NCBI RefSeq assembly: GCF_934668725.1
Contig: NZ_CAKUOF010000013.1
Span: 55,327-119,326 of the forward strand
DNA: 64,000 bases
Source of the DNA: an uncultured Dysgonomonas sp.
Lineage (GTDB): Bacteria > Bacteroidota > Bacteroidia > Bacteroidales > Dysgonomonadaceae
Direction: 5' to 3'
Part shown: positions 1 to 9,446 of the stretch, one piece after another
How the letters are laid out: every line of letters begins with the position of its first letter
Numbering within the stretch: the stretch's first letter is position 1
Notes under the pieces: model-generated
Database searches by the model: none
What the model saw: only the letters and a program-made list of their open reading frames with translations
Told to the model about the DNA's origin: nothing
Made by a program: the position numbers and the translations under genes

Positions 1-1401
1 TGGTTTCCTTCTTTTTCGGCAGGTTGGGTAATTAGTAACGAACGTTTTATGGAGTCTATAAACTCGGTATTGAACTTTACAAAGTTGAGAGGATCATGGG
101 GATCGGTAGGCGATCAGTCTGTACCCAATAATTTATATGTGCCTATTTTGACTAATTATACAACAACTTGGTTGAATGGTGATACACAATTCGAGTCGTT
201 CCGTAATCCATTAGCTGTTCAGTCGGATATAACTTGGCAAGACATCGAAAATTTGAATATTGGTATAGATCTTAGGTTCTTGAAAGATAAAATCGGGGTT
301 TCGGTAGATTGGTTTCAGCGTAAAACAAATAACATGATTATTGAAGGAGATGCTTTACCATATACATTCGGAACGCCTGCACCTCAAGGAAACTATGGTA
401 ACCTGCGAACAAGAGGTTGGGAAGTTGCTGTTGATTTTAATCACAGATTTTCAAATGGTTTGTCGATAAACGGATTGGTAACATTTGCTGATGCAACAAC
501 GTATATTACAAAAAATGCAGACTATTTGCTTCCGAAGGAAGACAGATCTATTGACAAGCAGTTTACTGGAAAACGTTATGGTGATATTTATGGTTATAAA
601 ACAGACAGATTGTATCAATGGTCTGATTTTGAAACCGATGCAAATGGTAATCTGGTAACTACAACCGTGAAAGTAAATGGTGTTGACAAAACAGTTTATA
701 AACTAAAAGGCGAAGATCCTGTATACCAAGCTAAGCTTGAAGGTGGTAATTTTAAATTTGGTCCCGGTGACGTGAAATATGTAGATCTTAATGGTGATGG
801 AGCAATTAACGATGGAACAAGAACTGTAGGAGATATGGGTGACCTTACTGTTATTGGTAATTCGACTCCACGCTATGAGTATGGATTTCGCGTAGGAGCC
901 GATTTCAAAGGATTCGATATGTCGGTATTTTTCCAAGGAGTTGGTAAACGTGATATCTGGGGTGCAGGGCCATTGGCTATTGCCGGTTTTAACTCTAATG
1001 ATGGTGCTATGCCTCAGGCTATTGCCGGTGATTTCTGGAAAGAAGACCGTACTGATGCTTTTTATCCTCGTGCCTTTAACCTGTCGGGTAGTACAAATGT
1101 ATATAACATGCATCCGCAATCTCGTTACTTGTTGAATATGGCTTATTTGAGAATGAAGAATCTTACGTTTGGATACTCACTTCCGGCTGCTACACTTAGA
1201 AAAATATATCTGACTAAAGCACGCTTTTATGTTTCATTTGAGAATCTGTTGACTTTTGACAAATTAAGAGGTTTACCGATCGATCCGGAAGCTGTTACAG
1301 GTTATTCTATGTTTAATGAAACTAATTATAACGGTGGTCGTACCGGAACGGGTGTTCCAACCTTTAAGACTGCTTCGATAGGGGTTCAACTAAGTTTCTA
1401 A
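1..1401 (+). CDS. SusC/RagA-family TonB-dependent outer-membrane receptor, 3' part
   Basis: Outer-membrane TonB-dependent receptor that imports glycan fragments with its SusD partner. The reading frame is open from base 1, so only the C-terminal 466 residues are visible; the methionine at base 49 is internal. What is seen is the SusC barrel C-terminus: a FPSFSAGW block at the edge, many alternating aromatic beta-strands, a D-x-N-G-D-G segment (VDLNGDGAIND), and a terminal strand ending in Phe (TASIGVQLSF), as expected for Bam-inserted barrels. The susD gene starts 18 bp later, and the downstream genes suggest a peptidoglycan-derived ligand. The plug, TonB box and promoter are outside the window. 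Confidence 0.95.
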   Translation, partial: WFPSFSAGWVISNERFMESINSVLNFTKLRGSWGSVGDQSVPNNLYVPILTNYTTTWLNGDTQFESFRNPLAVQSDITWQDIENLNIGIDLRFLKDKIGVSVDWFQRKTNNMIIEGDALPYTFGTPAPQGNYGNLRTRGWEVAVDFNHRFSNGLSINGLVTFADATTYITKNADYLLPKEDRSIDKQFTGKRYGDIYGYKTDRLYQWSDFETDANGNLVTTTVKVNGVDKTVYKLKGEDPVYQAKLEGGNFKFGPGDVKYVDLNGDGAINDGTRTVGDMGDLTVIGNSTPRYEYGFRVGADFKGFDMSVFFQGVGKRDIWGAGPLAIAGFNSNDGAMPQAIAGDFWKEDRTDAFYPRAFNLSGSTNVYNMHPQSRYLLNMAYLRMKNLTFGYSLPAATLRKIYLTKARFYVSFENLLTFDKLRGLPIDPEAVTGYSMFNETNYNGGRTGTGVPTFKTASIGVQLSF

Positions 1402-1419
1402 CTCTAAACTATAAATACA

Positions 1420-3300
1420 ATGAAAACAAAGATATTATTACTTACATCCATCGTCTTTATACTCTTTTCGAGTTGTGAAGATGTACTGGATCGACCTCAG
1501 TTGTCGTCGGCAAATGATGATACGTACTGGGTGAACGAAAATAATGTTCGTCTCTTTATGAATGAATATTATCCTTACCTTTTTGTCGGTTATAATACCA
1601 ATTGGGGAACCAATTATACACCTATAACGGGTTATGCTTTTAGTGATGATGTAATGACTGCTGTAAAGCAAACGAATTTTGACACATCTATTCCCGCTTC
1701 GGTAGGTAATGCAACTCCTCCTACATCTACTGTATATAACGATTTTCCTGCTTGGCAGGCAAAATACACAGGACCTACATGGAATTTTTATTGGGTGCGT
1801 AAATCAAACCTGATGATTGACCGCGTTGAGAAAAGAATGGGTAATATACTCAATGAAGAACAAAGAGACCATTGGATAGGTATTGCCAAGTTTTTTAGAG
1901 CAATGTGGTATGCCAATATGGTGCAGGTATTTGGAGATGTACCTTATTACGATCATCTTGTATTAGACACTGAATTGGATGAATTATATAAAGACAGAAC
2001 TCCGAGAGATAAGGTAATGGATGCAGTGTATGACGATCTTAAGTTTGCTCTTGAAAAAGTTCGTCTCAATGATGGTGAGCAATCGGTTAACAGGTATATT
2101 GTTGCCGGTTTTGCAAGTCGTTTGATGCTGATCGAAGGAACATGGCAAAAATACCATTATAATAATACAGCCAGAGCTCAGAAATTTTTACAGTTTTCTC
2201 AGGAAGCATCCGAATTTCTAATGAATAGTGGTAAATATGATATTGTAACTGATTTCCGTAGCCTGTTTGGTTCAGAAGATCTTAAAGGTAATAAAGACTG
2301 TATATTGTACCGTCATTACAGTAGCTCGAAGATGGTAACACATTCAGTAGCAACTTATTCGAATTTGGTTATGCCGGATCTAAATGTAGGAGCCAATTTA
2401 TCGTTACTCAAATCATTTATTTGTAATGATGGTAATGTATGGCAAAATTCAGAATTAACAAATGCCGATCAGTTCAATATTGCTAATTTGGTTAAAACGC
2501 GTGATCCTCGTTTCGAAGCTACTTTCTACGATAAACCCAGAATACAGTCAAAGACAGCTATATATGCATGTAAATTTATCAGTAGAGAAGGTACAAGTTA
2601 TGGAGGGGTTAATGTTCCAGCTAAATTTACTTCTACCAATAACACGAATGATTATCCGATTATCCGTTACTCTGAAATTCTTTTGAACTGGATCGAGTCT
2701 AAAGCAGAGCTTGCTACATTGGGAGGTGCTGCAGTTAGCCAAACCGATATTGACAAGTCTATAAACAAAATACGTAACCGTCCATTGGATGCCGAGGCAA
2801 TCTCTAAGGGGGTAACTAAAACAAAACCAATGGTTCTGGCTACTATTACCGATTCTTATGATCCTGCTCGTGATGCAGATGTGACACCACTAATTTGGGA
2901 GATACGCCGTGAGCGTCGTATGGAATTTTTCTTCGAGCATTCACGTATAGGAGATCTTAGACGTTGGAAGAAATTGAGCTATATGAATGGAACTAAAAAT
3001 CCTGATATTTTGAGAAGTATTTGGATTGATATTCCAAACGAATTACCGGAATTATTGATTCCAACCAATTCGGGTAAGGTCTCAGTTATAAAAGCAGACG
3101 GAACGCGAGTGACCTACAATGGAAACAATGCTGCCGATATGGTTGGATATTTTAGTCCGCCGACTGTTGCCGACAGAGATCCGTTCGAGAATGTAGCTGG
3201 TGTAAATGTATATTTGGCTCCTATTGGATTGAATCAAATAAATGACTATGAATCAAGAGGATATATTCTTACCCAAACAACCGGATGGGGAGGTAAATAA
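1420..3300 (+). CDS. SusD/RagB-family nutrient-binding outer-membrane lipoprotein
   Basis: Surface lipoprotein that caps the SusC barrel and binds the glycan ligand. A 626-residue protein with a lipoprotein signal peptide whose lipobox ends LFSSC, lipidated Cys at residue 19. SusD features are visible: the N-terminal TPR-like helical part (WNFYWVRKSNLMIDR), the middle FRAMWYANMVQVFGDVPYYD region, and the C-terminal IIRYSEILLNWIESKAEL and IWEIRRERRMEFFFE blocks. It immediately follows susC, and a strong hairpin follows its stop codon. Ligand identity cannot be read directly; MurNAc or muropeptide is inferred from the neighbours. Confidence 0.95.
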   Translation: MKTKILLLTSIVFILFSSCEDVLDRPQLSSANDDTYWVNENNVRLFMNEYYPYLFVGYNTNWGTNYTPITGYAFSDDVMTAVKQTNFDTSIPASVGNATPPTSTVYNDFPAWQAKYTGPTWNFYWVRKSNLMIDRVEKRMGNILNEEQRDHWIGIAKFFRAMWYANMVQVFGDVPYYDHLVLDTELDELYKDRTPRDKVMDAVYDDLKFALEKVRLNDGEQSVNRYIVAGFASRLMLIEGTWQKYHYNNTARAQKFLQFSQEASEFLMNSGKYDIVTDFRSLFGSEDLKGNKDCILYRHYSSSKMVTHSVATYSNLVMPDLNVGANLSLLKSFICNDGNVWQNSELTNADQFNIANLVKTRDPRFEATFYDKPRIQSKTAIYACKFISREGTSYGGVNVPAKFTSTNNTNDYPIIRYSEILLNWIESKAELATLGGAAVSQTDIDKSINKIRNRPLDAEAISKGVTKTKPMVLATITDSYDPARDADVTPLIWEIRRERRMEFFFEHSRIGDLRRWKKLSYMNGTKNPDILRSIWIDIPNELPELLIPTNSGKVSVIKADGTRVTYNGNNAADMVGYFSPPTVADRDPFENVAGVNVYLAPIGLNQINDYESRGYILTQTTGWGGK

Positions 3301-3322
3301 CTGAAAATAATACAAGTAAAAG

Positions 3323-3360
3323 GCTCTTCTTTATAATGAAGATAAAGAAGAGCTCTTTTA
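3323..3360 (+). terminator. Intrinsic terminator or attenuator after susD
   Basis: A perfect 12-bp stem (GCTCTTCTTTAT pairing with ATAAAGAAGAGC) with a 7-nt loop is followed by TCTTTTA. It lies 22 bp after the susD stop, where Bacteroidetes glycan loci often attenuate transcription between the abundant SusCD pair and the downstream enzymes. Confidence 0.7.
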
Positions 3361-3455
3361 GAAGTATTGTTTATTCTCTATTGTCAGTTCTAGTAAAACT
3401 GATCTGCTAACCTGAAATTCAGAAAGGTATATGACCTTAAAATAGCTTATTATCA

Positions 3456-4940
3456 ATGAAAAAGACCATAAGTTTATTGCTTATATTATGTTGTTTTGTA
3501 ACCTACTTGCAAGCTCAGACCAATAAACGGGCATTGCGAGGATTGTGGGTGGCTACGGTAACCAATATTGATTGGCCTACAGCTCCCGGACTTCCTGCCG
3601 AAGATCAACAGGCAGAGATGATAACCTTATTGGATGAGATGCAATCATGCAATATGAATACAATTATTTTTCAGATCAGACCTACTGCCGATGCTTTTTA
3701 TAAATCGCATTTCGAACCATCGAGCCACTGGTTAACTGGTCTGCAAGGCAAAGATATGGGATATGATCCCTTACAATTTGTTATTGATGAATGTCATAAA
3801 CGAGGAATGAATATACACGTTTGGCTTAATCCATATCGTGTAAACAATGATACTGTTGCTTACAATACGTATGCAAAAGACCATATTATGAACACTCATC
3901 CCGAGTGGGTGGTGTCGTATGGCAAAGCAAAATATTTTAATCCGGGATTAGATGAGGTGCGTGATTTTACTTGTAAAGTGGTAAAAGACATTGTAGCCAA
4001 TTATGATATAGATGCTATTCATATGGATGATTATTTCTATCCTTATAAAATAGCGGGTGAAGAATTCCCAGACTCTCTTACTTTCGTAAACCACCCCCGT
4101 GGATTTACCGACAAGGGAGACTGGAGACGGAACAATGTAAATATGATTATTAAGGAAATAAACGAGACTATTAAATCCGAGAAACCTTGGGTTGAGTTTG
4201 GAATATCTCCATTTGCCATCTGGCGTAACAAAGCCGAAGATCCCAGAGGATCTGAAACAAAGGCAATGACCAATTACGATGGGCTGTATGCCGATATTCT
4301 GCTTTGGCAGGAGAAAGGATGGATAGATTATGTACTTCCTCAACTGTATTTCAATATAGGGTATCCTATTGCCGATTATGCGATATTAGCCGATTGGTGG
4401 TCTAAATATAATTATGGAGCCAATGTATATGCCGGTTTAGCACCTTATAGAGTTTCTAAAACAGCTAAACAAAAAGAGTGGCACAACCCTAAACAATTGG
4501 TAAAGCAGATTCGCCGGAATACGTCTGATCCGAACTTACAGGGAGAAATATATTTCAGTGCAAAATCTTTTTTTAATCCCGCATACAATATTCCCGAATT
4601 GGTTCGCAAAGAATATAAAACATTAACGATCTCTCCCGAAAATAATCGGATCGCAAGAATCGAACCGCAAAATCCTCAAAATGTATCTATGCAGTTAGAA
4701 AAAGATAAATACCTGCATTTGAAATGGGATAGGGGAGATAATGCCAAGCGGTTTGTAATCTATAAATTCAGGAAAGATAAACCTGTAAACAAAGATAACG
4801 CCGAGAATATAGTTGCCGTAACAGGTTTGACAGAAGTGAAACTACCTTATAAAGATAATAAGGATTTGAAAAAATACCGCTATGGTGTAACAAGTCTGAG
4901 TCCGACTCATACTGAAAGTGCCATTGTTTATTTCGAATAG
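3456..4940 (+). CDS. GHL10-family glycoside hydrolase (DUF187; YngK/DigH-like)
   Basis: Predicted secreted glycosidase. A Sec signal peptide (MKKTISLLLILCCFVTYLQA) precedes a TIM-barrel of the glycosyl-hydrolase-like 10 family: RGLWVATVTNIDWP near residue 30, IIFQIRPTADAFY, IHVWLNPYRVN, IHMDDYFYPY and FGISPFAIWRN. An FN3-like beta domain occupies roughly residues 400-494. E. coli DigH (YddW), of the same family, cleaves denuded peptidoglycan glycan strands; this fits a locus carrying NamZ, MurK and MurQ. The exact substrate here is inferred. It stands 155 bp behind susD, separated by a hairpin. Confidence 0.85.
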   Translation: MKKTISLLLILCCFVTYLQAQTNKRALRGLWVATVTNIDWPTAPGLPAEDQQAEMITLLDEMQSCNMNTIIFQIRPTADAFYKSHFEPSSHWLTGLQGKDMGYDPLQFVIDECHKRGMNIHVWLNPYRVNNDTVAYNTYAKDHIMNTHPEWVVSYGKAKYFNPGLDEVRDFTCKVVKDIVANYDIDAIHMDDYFYPYKIAGEEFPDSLTFVNHPRGFTDKGDWRRNNVNMIIKEINETIKSEKPWVEFGISPFAIWRNKAEDPRGSETKAMTNYDGLYADILLWQEKGWIDYVLPQLYFNIGYPIADYAILADWWSKYNYGANVYAGLAPYRVSKTAKQKEWHNPKQLVKQIRRNTSDPNLQGEIYFSAKSFFNPAYNIPELVRKEYKTLTISPENNRIARIEPQNPQNVSMQLEKDKYLHLKWDRGDNAKRFVIYKFRKDKPVNKDNAENIVAVTGLTEVKLPYKDNKDLKKYRYGVTSLSPTHTESAIVYFE

Positions 4941-4949
4941 ATAACTCCT

Positions 4950-5025
4950 TTAGGGTAAGGGTGGAACTTTACTTTATTTGAATAATTAAGACTGACATGA
5001 GAGTGGAGTAAAACCCTGCCCCTAA
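4950..5025 (+). repeat. Imperfect inverted repeat between GHL10 and namZ genes
   Basis: TTAGGGTAAGGGT at 4950-4962 can pair with ACCCTGCCCCTAA at 5013-5025 with two mismatches and a 50-nt loop. It could be an RNA structure or remnant; the large loop makes a terminator role doubtful. Confidence 0.3.
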
Positions 5026-5060
5026 TTTAAAAGATTCTAGAGATCAAAAGATATATAGAT

Positions 5061-6230
5061 ATGAAAATAATAAAAGTACTTGTCATTTTATTGTTTAGTA
5101 GTATTCTGCAAACTTATTCACAATCTGCAAACGTACAGGTGGGAGCTGAATCTATTCAAGAATACTTTCCTTTATTGAAGGGGAAGAGGATAGCAGTGAT
5201 GTCTAATCATACGGGCATGGTAGGTGATGAACATTTGGTTGATCTGCTGGTAAAAAATAAGTACAATGTGGTTGCCATATTTTCGCCCGAACATGGTTTC
5301 AGAGGCAATGCTGATGCAGGCGAACATGTATCGAGTTCGGTAGATCAAAAAACAGGAGTTCCTATACGTTCATTGTATGATGGTGACGCAGGGAAGCCGA
5401 GTAAAGAATCTATGGATCTTTTCGATATTATGATTATTGACATTCAGGATGTAGGCTTACGTTTTTATACTTATTATATTACCATGGCCAAGTTGATGGA
5501 TGCTTGTGCCGAATACGATAAGAAAATGATCGTTTTGGATAGACCTAATCCCAATGGGCATTATGTGGATGGTCCTATATTGGATATGAAATATAAATCG
5601 GGGGTGGGTTGGCTTCCTATTCCTGTGGTACATGGAATGACTCTGGGCGAATTGGCTCTGATGATAAATGGCGAAGGATGGTTACCCGAATCACGCATCT
5701 GTGATGTAACAGTAGTTAAGTGTAAGAATTATACACACAAGACATTGTATCAATTACCGATAGCGCCGTCTCCTAATTTGCCGAATATGAAGGCTATTTA
5801 TCTATATCCCTCAACCTGTTTGTTTGAAGCTACTCCTGTCAGTTTAGGGCGTGGAACTTCATTCCCCTTCGAAGTGTACGGGCATCCTAATATGAAAGGC
5901 TATACTTTTTCGTTTACTCCCCGAAGTATTGAAGGTGCAAAGAATCCACCACAATTAAACAGATTGTGCTATGGAGTCGATCTGAGGAATGTTCCGGATG
6001 AAGAAATATTTAAAAACGGTTTTGATTTATCCTATGTGATTGATGCTTATGAAAATCTTAATCTGGATGATCACTTTTTTCGTCCTTTCTTCGAAAAGTT
6101 GGTCGGTGTTGACTACATTCGGAAAATGATTATAGATGGAAAATCCGCTCAAGAAATTAAAGAAATGTGGAAAGGTGATGTTGCTAAGTTTAAAGAACAA
6201 CGGGCTCCTTATTTATTGTATGAAGAATAG
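5061..6230 (+). CDS. namZ: NamZ-type exo-beta-N-acetylmuramidase (DUF1343, GH171), copy 1
   Basis: Predicted to release MurNAc from the non-reducing ends of peptidoglycan glycans. A 389-residue protein with a signal peptide (about residues 1-20), so periplasmic or exported. DUF1343 blocks are clear: GKRIAVMSNHTGMVG, FSPEHGFRGNADAGEHV, MIIDIQDVGLRFYTYYITM, VLDRPNPNGHYVDGP and a C-terminal FRPFFEKLVGVDY region. The Glu in SPEHG is the likely catalytic residue by family comparison. A second DUF1343 gene lies at 12305, matching the T. forsythia arrangement in which two NamZ enzymes with distinct specificities are known. A symporter follows. Confidence 0.88.
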   Translation: MKIIKVLVILLFSSILQTYSQSANVQVGAESIQEYFPLLKGKRIAVMSNHTGMVGDEHLVDLLVKNKYNVVAIFSPEHGFRGNADAGEHVSSSVDQKTGVPIRSLYDGDAGKPSKESMDLFDIMIIDIQDVGLRFYTYYITMAKLMDACAEYDKKMIVLDRPNPNGHYVDGPILDMKYKSGVGWLPIPVVHGMTLGELALMINGEGWLPESRICDVTVVKCKNYTHKTLYQLPIAPSPNLPNMKAIYLYPSTCLFEATPVSLGRGTSFPFEVYGHPNMKGYTFSFTPRSIEGAKNPPQLNRLCYGVDLRNVPDEEIFKNGFDLSYVIDAYENLNLDDHFFRPFFEKLVGVDYIRKMIIDGKSAQEIKEMWKGDVAKFKEQRAPYLLYEE

Positions 6231-6344
6231 AGAGGGACAATTTTGATTTATTTAAACAGGCACTAAATAATAAATAATTGAGAGTATAGAACAGATCATT
6301 AAATATCTTTACTTTACTTATTTAATTTGATAAGAATATAAACT

Positions 6345-7799
6345 ATGGATCCTATATTAGTATTGTTAACCATTGCCGCTTATTTTGGCGTGCTCTTCGT
6401 GATATCCTATATTACGGGGCGTAAAGCCGATAATCAAGGCTTTTTTGTAGGCAACCGTAAATCGTCGTGGTACGTTGTTGCTTTTGCAATGATAGGTTCG
6501 GCTATTTCCGGCGTTACTTTTGTATCTGTTCCGGGGATGGTCGCAACAAGTGGCTTTGCTTATCTGCAAATGGTGATGGGGTTTGTAGTAGGGCAATTGA
6601 TTATTGCTTTTGTACTGATTCCTCTTTTTTACAGGATGAATCTGACTTCTATTTATGAATATCTGGAAACCCGTTTTGGACTGTCAACTTACAAAACAGG
6701 CGCATGGTTTTTCTTTATATCGAAAATGCTGGGAGCAGCTGTACGTTTGTTTCTGGTTTGTCTGGTATTACAGTTTTTGGTTTTCGAGCCATTTGGTTTA
6801 TCATTTGGTGTAAATGTACTATTTACGGTAGGTCTTGTCTGGCTTTATACATTCAGGGGAGGAGTAAAATCGCTGATATGGACTGATTCTTTGAAGACTT
6901 TCTGTCTTATATTTTCGGTGGGGTTGTGTATTTATTATATAGCTTCTAATTTGGGACTTAATTTTTCGACTACACTGTCTTCGATTTATGAAAATGATTA
7001 TTCTAAGATATTCTTTTTTGATGATGTAAACGACAAACGTTTCTTCTTCAAACAATTTCTGGCAGGGATATTTACCGTAATTGCTACAACAGGTCTCGAC
7101 CAGGATATGATGCAAAAGACCTTGAGCTGTAAAAATTACAAAGATTCTCAAAAAAATATGGTTACCAGTGGAGTATTACAATTGTTTGTTATTCTTCTGT
7201 TCCTTATGTTAGGAGTGCTGCTTTATACATTTGCCATTCAGAATAATGTGTCTTTGCCTGCCAAAAGTGATGAACTATTCCCTATGTTGGCAACTAAAGG
7301 ATATTTCCCCATCATTGTAGGAGTATTATTCGTAATAGGGCTTATATCGGCTGCTTATGCGGCGGCAGGTTCGGCGTTAACGGCACTTACCACTTCTTTT
7401 ACAGTGGATATATTGGAAAGTCCGAAGACGAAAAACGAAGATCAAGTGGCAAAAATCCGCAAGAAAGTCCATGTGGGAATGGCTGCCGTAATGGGTATTG
7501 TCATTATTATCATTAACATATTGAATAACACCTCTGTAATTGACGCTGTTTATATTCTTGCCAGCTATACTTACGGGCCGATTTTAGGGCTTTTCGCCTT
7601 TGGTATCTTTACCAAAAAGCCAGTGAAAGACAAATTTATTCCCCTTGTAGCAATAGCAGCACCTATACTCTGCTTTATAATAGATAAAAATTCGGAAAAA
7701 TGGTTCGATGGATATCAGTTTAGTTATGAGCTGCTTATTATGAACGCTTTCTTTACATTTATAGGGCTTTTATTATTAGTCAGAAAAAAAGAAAATTGA
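6345..7799 (+). CDS. Sodium:solute symporter (SSS family), probable amino-sugar importer
   Basis: Inner-membrane Na+-coupled transporter, 484 residues, with about 13 hydrophobic helices and no cleaved signal. SSS-family features are the N-terminal GRKADNQGFFVGNRKSSWYVV block, the GSAISGVTFVSVPGMV unwound TM1-like segment, LIWTDSLKTF and the GLDQDMMQKTLSCKN motif typical of Na+/sugar members. It lies between namZ and the GT2/DUF4922 pair, so the substrate is probably MurNAc or another sugar freed by NamZ. A different membrane protein, the DUF5009 product at 13655, is a second candidate MurNAc importer. Confidence 0.85.
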   Translation: MDPILVLLTIAAYFGVLFVISYITGRKADNQGFFVGNRKSSWYVVAFAMIGSAISGVTFVSVPGMVATSGFAYLQMVMGFVVGQLIIAFVLIPLFYRMNLTSIYEYLETRFGLSTYKTGAWFFFISKMLGAAVRLFLVCLVLQFLVFEPFGLSFGVNVLFTVGLVWLYTFRGGVKSLIWTDSLKTFCLIFSVGLCIYYIASNLGLNFSTTLSSIYENDYSKIFFFDDVNDKRFFFKQFLAGIFTVIATTGLDQDMMQKTLSCKNYKDSQKNMVTSGVLQLFVILLFLMLGVLLYTFAIQNNVSLPAKSDELFPMLATKGYFPIIVGVLFVIGLISAAYAAAGSALTALTTSFTVDILESPKTKNEDQVAKIRKKVHVGMAAVMGIVIIIINILNNTSVIDAVYILASYTYGPILGLFAFGIFTKKPVKDKFIPLVAIAAPILCFIIDKNSEKWFDGYQFSYELLIMNAFFTFIGLLLLVRKKEN

Positions 7800-7810
7800 T
7801 AAATACAGGT

Positions 7811-7860
7811 GCGTATTATACGCTCCCAAAATATAATAAACAGGCGTATAAAATATGCCT
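7811..7860. repeat. Two related small palindromes upstream of the GT2 gene
   Basis: GCGTAT-T-ATACGC at 7811-7823 and AGGCGTAT-AAA-ATATGCCT at 7842-7860 share the GCGTAT half-site. They sit 27 bp before the start codon at 7887. A protein-binding site or an RNA hairpin are both possible. Confidence 0.35.
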
Positions 7861-7886
7861 ATATAACGAAATAAAATATTAAAAAT

Positions 7887-9350
7887 ATGAAAGTAAATAT
7901 TAATTGCTTTATCCCGTTTCAAAGCGCAAATCAAGTAAAAGAAACAATCGCGACATTGAAAACATCGCATTTGGTAAATAAAATCTATTTACTGACCGAT
8001 AATGATTGTAAAGAAAAAGTGGAAGGTTGTGAAGTTCTCTCAATAGATTCTTTAAAATCGACTGATACAATCAAAAAAATAGCAGCAAAGGCAGATTCAG
8101 CATATACATTGATTTATACTAAATCGGCAGACCTCAGATTAGGATACTTTGCTTTGGATCGTATGATTCAGATAGCAGAAGATTCTAATGCAGGGCTTAT
8201 TTATGCAGACCATTATCAGGTTGTAGGTGACGATAAAAAGAATTGTCCTGTAATAGCCTATCAAAAAGGTAGTTTAAGAGATGATTTCAACTTCGGATCT
8301 GTACTTATTTATAAATCGGACGACCTGAAAAAGGCTGCATCTCAAATGGATGTGACGTATAAGTTTGCAGGTTTGTATGATCTTCGTTTAAAAGTGTCGC
8401 AAGCTGCCGAACTGGTACATATCAACGAATATTTGTATACAGAAATAGAAAATGATACGCGTAAAAGCGGTGAGAAAATCTTTGATTATGTAGATCCTAA
8501 AAACCGTGAACTACAGGTAGAAATGGAAAAAGCTTGTACCGATCACCTACAGAAAATAGGTGCTTATCTTACTCCTCAGTTTAAAAAGATTGAATTTAAT
8601 AAAGCCGATTTTGAGTTCGAAGCATCCGTTATTATTCCTGTGCGTAATCGTATACGTACCATTTCGGATGCTGTAAAATCGGTATTGAGCCAGAAAACGA
8701 ACTTCAAGTTTAACTTAATCATAGTAGATAACTATTCTACGGATGGAACAAGTGAAGCTATTGACAAATTTGCTTCCGATGAACGTTTGGTTCACGTAAT
8801 ACCCGAAAATAAAGAGTTGGGTATTGGTGGCTGTTGGAATGCCGGTGTACACCATCCGAAGTGTGGAAAGTTCGCTGTCCAATTAGATAGTGACGATGTG
8901 TATTCGGATGAAAATACGCTTCAAAAAATCGTTGATGCTTTTTACGAGCAAAACTGTGCAATGGTGGTTGGTACATATATGTTGACCGATTTCGAAATGA
9001 AGATGATTCCTCCCGGTATTATCGATCATAAAGAATGGACTCCCGAAAATGGACGTAACAATGCCCTTCGTATCAATGGACTTGGTGCTCCAAGAGCTTT
9101 TTATACACCTGTATTGAGGGAAATTAAAGTACCCAATACAAGTTATGGTGAAGATTATGCATTGGGATTGTATTTTTCGAGAGAGTACCAGATCGGACGT
9201 ATTTATGATGTCCTGTATTTATGCCGTCGCTGGGATGATAACTCGGATGCATCGTTGGATATCGTGAAAATGAATGCACATAATACTTATAAAGACAGAA
9301 TACGTACTTGGGAAGTACAGGCACGTATCAATTACAATAAAAAGAATTAA
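7887..9350 (+). CDS. Two-module GT2-family glycosyltransferase
   Basis: A cytoplasmic 487-residue protein without signal or membrane helices. The C-terminal module (about 248-487) is a canonical GT-A fold: SVIIPVRNRIRTISDAVKS, IIVDNYSTDGTSEAI, and the metal-binding DSDD near residue 333 (VQLDSDDVYSDE), then GEDYALGLYFSREYQIG. The N-terminal about 230 residues also look GT-A-like (GLIYADHYQVVGDD, DDFNFGSVLIYKSDDL) but lack a clear DxD, suggesting a degenerate tandem domain. The DUF4922 gene follows after a hairpin. A glycosyltransferase is unexpected in a catabolic muramic-acid locus; donor and acceptor are unknown. Confidence 0.8.
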   Translation: MKVNINCFIPFQSANQVKETIATLKTSHLVNKIYLLTDNDCKEKVEGCEVLSIDSLKSTDTIKKIAAKADSAYTLIYTKSADLRLGYFALDRMIQIAEDSNAGLIYADHYQVVGDDKKNCPVIAYQKGSLRDDFNFGSVLIYKSDDLKKAASQMDVTYKFAGLYDLRLKVSQAAELVHINEYLYTEIENDTRKSGEKIFDYVDPKNRELQVEMEKACTDHLQKIGAYLTPQFKKIEFNKADFEFEASVIIPVRNRIRTISDAVKSVLSQKTNFKFNLIIVDNYSTDGTSEAIDKFASDERLVHVIPENKELGIGGCWNAGVHHPKCGKFAVQLDSDDVYSDENTLQKIVDAFYEQNCAMVVGTYMLTDFEMKMIPPGIIDHKEWTPENGRNNALRINGLGAPRAFYTPVLREIKVPNTSYGEDYALGLYFSREYQIGRIYDVLYLCRRWDDNSDASLDIVKMNAHNTYKDRIRTWEVQARINYNKKN

Positions 9351-9386
9351 GTTTTAGCCGCTTTAACTTATCTACTTAATTTGACC

Positions 9387-9422
9387 AAACAGGAGCATAA
9401 CAGAATGCTTTTACTCCTGTTT
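9387..9422 (+). terminator. Hairpin between GT2 and DUF4922 genes
   Basis: AAACAGGAG at 9387-9395 pairs perfectly with CTCCTGTTT at 9414-9422, and an inner GCAT/ATGC pair extends it. It is followed by ATTATTCTATT, so termination is likely weak; attenuation is possible. Confidence 0.55.
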
Positions 9423-9446
9423 ATTATTCTATTAAAGAAACATTGA